A stretch of DNA of 64,000 nt from Maribacter sp. HTCC2170 (lineage in GTDB: Bacteria > Bacteroidota > Bacteroidia > Flavobacteriales > Flavobacteriaceae), in contig NC_014472.1 of NCBI RefSeq assembly GCF_000153165.2, forward strand, positions 369,501 to 433,500, in the 5' to 3' direction. Positions 61,296-64,000 of the stretch are shown in pieces (positions within the stretch are counted from its first letter, which is position 1; every line of letters starts with the position of its first letter). A program made the translations under genes and the position numbers. Under the pieces are notes generated by a model. It made no database searches, had not been told where the DNA came from, and saw only the letters and a list, made by a program, of their open reading frames with translations.

Positions 61296-62681
61296 ATGAA
61301 ACTACCAAAAATCTATCGCTTTAATCTTCTTTACCTATTAATCGGATTTTTACTTTTCAGTTGCTCACAAACCAAAAAAGACAACACGCCTTGGGTAGAA
61401 ATCTTTGATGGAGAAACATTAAATGGGTGGACCCAAAAAGGTGGAGAGGCCAATTACACCGTTCGAGAGGGATCTATTGTTGGAAGTACCATTCATGATA
61501 CACCCAACTCATTTATGACCTCTGACAAAATGTATGGCGATTTTATTTTGGAACTGGAGTATTTGGTTGATTCCACTATGAATTCAGGCATTCAAATACG
61601 TAGCAACAGCTACCCTCACTATATGCATGGCAGGGTGCACGGCTATCAAATAGAAATAGACCCATCAGACCGCGCCTGGAGTGCAGGCATCTATGATGAG
61701 GGAAGAAGAGGTTGGTTGAACAACCTTATTGATAATCCTGATGCGCAAAAAGGTTTCAAGCAAAATGATTGGAACCATTATCGTATCGAAGCTATTGGTG
61801 ATACTCTAAAAACGTGGATCAACGGGATTCCCGCAGCTCATTTGATAGACGATAAAACAGCAAGCGGCTTTATTGGATTACAAGTTCACAGCATTGGAAA
61901 AGATAAAAAAGAAGGAACCGAAATTATCTGGAAAAACATCAAAATACTTACAGATAGCTTGTCAAAATACTCCAAAACAACACCATTAGAACCGATAATA
62001 ACAACAAACAAAGTTGCTGTTGACGAAATAAAAAACGGATGGCAAATGCTTTGGGATGGAAAAACCACAAATGGATGGAGGGGTGCTCGCCTAGATGAGT
62101 TTCCAGAGAACGGTTGGGAAATAACCAATGGCATATTGACCGTTCTTCCTTCTGGAGGAGAAGAATCTGCAGCAGGAGGAGATATTGTAACTAAAGAAGT
62201 TTATGGTGATTTTGAACTCAAGGTGGATTTTAAAATCACTGAGGGCGCCAATAGCGGAATAAAGTATTATGTAGATACTGATTTGAACAAGGGACCAGGT
62301 TCTTCAATCGGATTAGAATATCAAATTTTGGATGATGCTCGTCACCCAGATGCTAAAAAGGGAAATCATGAGGGTAGTCGTACAGTAGCATCTCTTTATG
62401 ATTTAATACAGGCCGCAACAGATAAACCTGTCAATCCTATTGGGGAATGGAATACTGCCCATATTATTTCGAAAGACAACCAAGTCGAACACAGGCTTAA
62501 CGGAATGACAGTTTTAAAATATGAACGTAAAAGCGATTCCTATAAAAAATTGGTGTCTGAAAGTAAGTATGTGAAATGGCCCAATTTTGGAGAAGTTGAA
62601 AAAGGACACATTTTATTGCAAGACCATGGGGATCGAGTAAGTTTCAAGAATATCAAAATAAAACCAATCATTAAAAAATAA
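61296..62681 (+). CDS. Double DUF1080 (3-keto-disaccharide hydrolase) lipoprotein
   Basis: A 461-aa lipoprotein (Cys near residue 23 in LLFSCSQTKK) with two DUF1080 domains (about residues 30-215 and 250-458). Each starts with the family pattern: IFDGETLNGWTQKGGEANYTV and LWDGKTTNGWRGARLDEFP; the second has ITEGANSGIKYYV and EYQILDD. DUF1080 members cleave 3-keto-glycosides, in the periplasm. It is followed after 3 bp by a Gfo/Idh/MocA oxidoreductase, which fits a pathway that first oxidises a sugar at C3. Confidence 0.92.
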   Translation: MKLPKIYRFNLLYLLIGFLLFSCSQTKKDNTPWVEIFDGETLNGWTQKGGEANYTVREGSIVGSTIHDTPNSFMTSDKMYGDFILELEYLVDSTMNSGIQIRSNSYPHYMHGRVHGYQIEIDPSDRAWSAGIYDEGRRGWLNNLIDNPDAQKGFKQNDWNHYRIEAIGDTLKTWINGIPAAHLIDDKTASGFIGLQVHSIGKDKKEGTEIIWKNIKILTDSLSKYSKTTPLEPIITTNKVAVDEIKNGWQMLWDGKTTNGWRGARLDEFPENGWEITNGILTVLPSGGEESAAGGDIVTKEVYGDFELKVDFKITEGANSGIKYYVDTDLNKGPGSSIGLEYQILDDARHPDAKKGNHEGSRTVASLYDLIQAATDKPVNPIGEWNTAHIISKDNQVEHRLNGMTVLKYERKSDSYKKLVSESKYVKWPNFGEVEKGHILLQDHGDRVSFKNIKIKPIIKK

Positions 62682-62684
62682 CCA

Positions 62685-64000
62685 ATGACCACACGAAGAG
62701 ATTTTATCAAGAAAACCACTGCAGGGTCTGCGGCGGTAACCTTAGGCGGACTGGTTTTGCCCAATATGAGCTATGGCAATGTATTAGGCGCCAATGACCA
62801 TTTAAACTGTGCCGTTATTGGTATACGTAGTAGAGGAAAAGCACATGTAAAAGCTATTCATGCTGACCGCAATGCCAAAGTGCTATATAGTTGCGATGTT
62901 GATGACGTAATTCTTGAAGAGCATAATGCATGGTGCCAAGCAAATATTGGTTACGTTCCAAAGGTTGAGAAAGATTTTAGAAAGATTCTGGATGATAAGG
63001 AAGTTGATGTAGTATTCATTGCAACCCCTGAACATTGGCATGCGCCAATGGCCATTATGGCCTTACAGGCTGGTAAGCATGTTTATGTTGAAAAGCCTTG
63101 TAGCCATAACCCATATGAAAACATTCTTTTAGTGGCCGCACAAAATAAGTATGGGAAAAAAGTACAAATGGGCAATCAACAACGTTCAGCCCAGACCTCA
63201 ATAAGAGCAATTGAAGAGATAAATGCTGGGGTCATAGGTGAAGTATATAAGGGAGAGGCATACTACTCAAACAATCGTGGTTCGATTGGAATTGGAAAAA
63301 AGACTGAGGTACCAAAAACCTTAGATTGGAATTTATGGCAGGGACCTGCTCCCAAAACAGATTACAAAGACAATATTCATCCCTATAATTGGCATTGGTT
63401 CAGAAATTGGGGAACAGGGGAAATTCACAATAACGGAACACATGAAATTGATATTTGTCGTTGGGCGCTTGGGGTTGATTTACCAGAAAGTGTAACTTCT
63501 TTTGGTGGTAAATATACTTATCAGGATGACTGGGAATTTGTGGATAATCAGCAGGTAACCTATCAATTTAAAGATAATAAATTCATAACATGGACTGGAC
63601 ATAGTAGAGGAATCATGAAACCAGAAAGACCAGGTAGAGGTATAACCATTTATGGAAGCAAAGGTTCTATTGAACTGAGCAGAAATTTCTATAAATTATA
63701 TGGTTTGGATGGTAAACCAATCAAGTTGGAATACGAACAAAATAAAAGCGCAACTACCAATACCAGAGGAGAAGGAGGTTTAGATGTAAACCACGTCGGA
63801 AATCTCTTCGATGCCATCCGCAAAGGCACATCATTACAATCAGACATAAATGATGCGAGTATTTCGACCATGCTCTGTCATTTAGGGAATATGGCTCAAG
63901 ATGCCGGTGAAACTTTAAAAATAGACTCGACCACTGGAAAAGTATTGAACAACGAAAAGGCAATGAAAAGTTGGAAAAGAGAATACCAAAAAGGTTGGGA
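62685..64000 (+). CDS. Tat-type Gfo/Idh/MocA oxidoreductase, cut by the right edge
   Basis: An ATG at 62685, 3 bp after the DUF1080 stop, opens a frame of 438 codons that continues off the window. It starts with a twin-arginine signal (MTTRRDFIKKTTAGSAAVTL), then a Rossmann domain (NCAVIGIRSRGKAHVKAIHA) and the catalytic-type VEKPCSHNPYE. The C-terminal domain has NWHWFRNWGTGEIHNNGTHEIDICRW, typical of this exported subfamily. With the DUF1080 protein it likely forms a 3-keto-sugar pathway. The C-terminus (nearly complete by usual length of about 440-450) is missing. Confidence 0.9.
   Translation, partial: MTTRRDFIKKTTAGSAAVTLGGLVLPNMSYGNVLGANDHLNCAVIGIRSRGKAHVKAIHADRNAKVLYSCDVDDVILEEHNAWCQANIGYVPKVEKDFRKILDDKEVDVVFIATPEHWHAPMAIMALQAGKHVYVEKPCSHNPYENILLVAAQNKYGKKVQMGNQQRSAQTSIRAIEEINAGVIGEVYKGEAYYSNNRGSIGIGKKTEVPKTLDWNLWQGPAPKTDYKDNIHPYNWHWFRNWGTGEIHNNGTHEIDICRWALGVDLPESVTSFGGKYTYQDDWEFVDNQQVTYQFKDNKFITWTGHSRGIMKPERPGRGITIYGSKGSIELSRNFYKLYGLDGKPIKLEYEQNKSATTNTRGEGGLDVNHVGNLFDAIRKGTSLQSDINDASISTMLCHLGNMAQDAGETLKIDSTTGKVLNNEKAMKSWKREYQKGW

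Overview
The window comes from a marine-type member of the Flavobacteriaceae (Bacteroidota). The evidence is low G+C with abundant A/T-rich spacers, -7 promoter boxes of the Bacteroidota form TAnnTTTG, few Shine-Dalgarno sites, a flavobacterial gene order (recQ-kdsD-tatC-lptB-pssA) and many families typical of the group (DUF6327, DUF2795, DUF4105, PPIase-PPIase-moxR). The genus is not determined; the small secreted proteins near 56 kb remind me of Maribacter/Zobellia-like genomes. I see no insertion sequence, prophage, CRISPR array or rRNA; there is one tRNA (Leu, GAG).

Region 1 (1 to about 22.5 kb) is a stress and dormancy-like island: Hsp20, a YtxH/holin-like/DUF6327/patatin group, two UspA proteins followed by Pta-AckA, DeoC-DeoD, DUF2267-WG-SDR, a slipin, a DUF1611/M20/flavin-reductase operon, DUF302, an Mla-type lipid transport operon, a cysteine-less HMA-like protein, an L,D-transpeptidase, tRNA-Leu and an 83-aa unknown. 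The main discovery lies in its spacers. Ten promoters share one geometry: an FNR-box-like dyad TGAY-N4-RTCA whose centre lies exactly 33 bp upstream of the centre of a TAnnTTTG-like -7 box, i.e. near -41 relative to transcription start. Three spacers carry two such promoters pointing in opposite directions. One promoter, at about 17.86 kb, faces a stretch with no open frame but with RNA hairpins, suggesting a regulated small RNA. No Crp/Fnr gene lies in the window.

Region 2 (22.5 to 51 kb) is mostly core genome: two tandem TlpA-like proteins (one with a broken CxxC), aconitase, moxR, periplasmic PPIases, a class A beta-lactamase-like lipoprotein, rluF, recQ, kdsD, tatC, lptB, pssA, a DUF4105 protein, an ABC-F ATPase, a cobalamin adenosyltransferase, secA, a Tat-exported Gfo/Idh/MocA oxidoreductase and a HisKA_2 histidine kinase.

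Region 3 (51 to 64 kb) is accessory and secreted: an M14 peptidase and an amidohydrolase, then a locus of two paralogous small secreted proteins separated by spacers with 21-bp-phased repeats, a lipoprotein sulfatase, a VOC protein, dienelactone hydrolase, MsrA, a double DUF1080 lipoprotein and a second Tat-type Gfo/Idh/MocA oxidoreductase running off the right edge. The last two suggest 3-keto-sugar metabolism. The left edge also cuts a gene (minus strand, 1-118).
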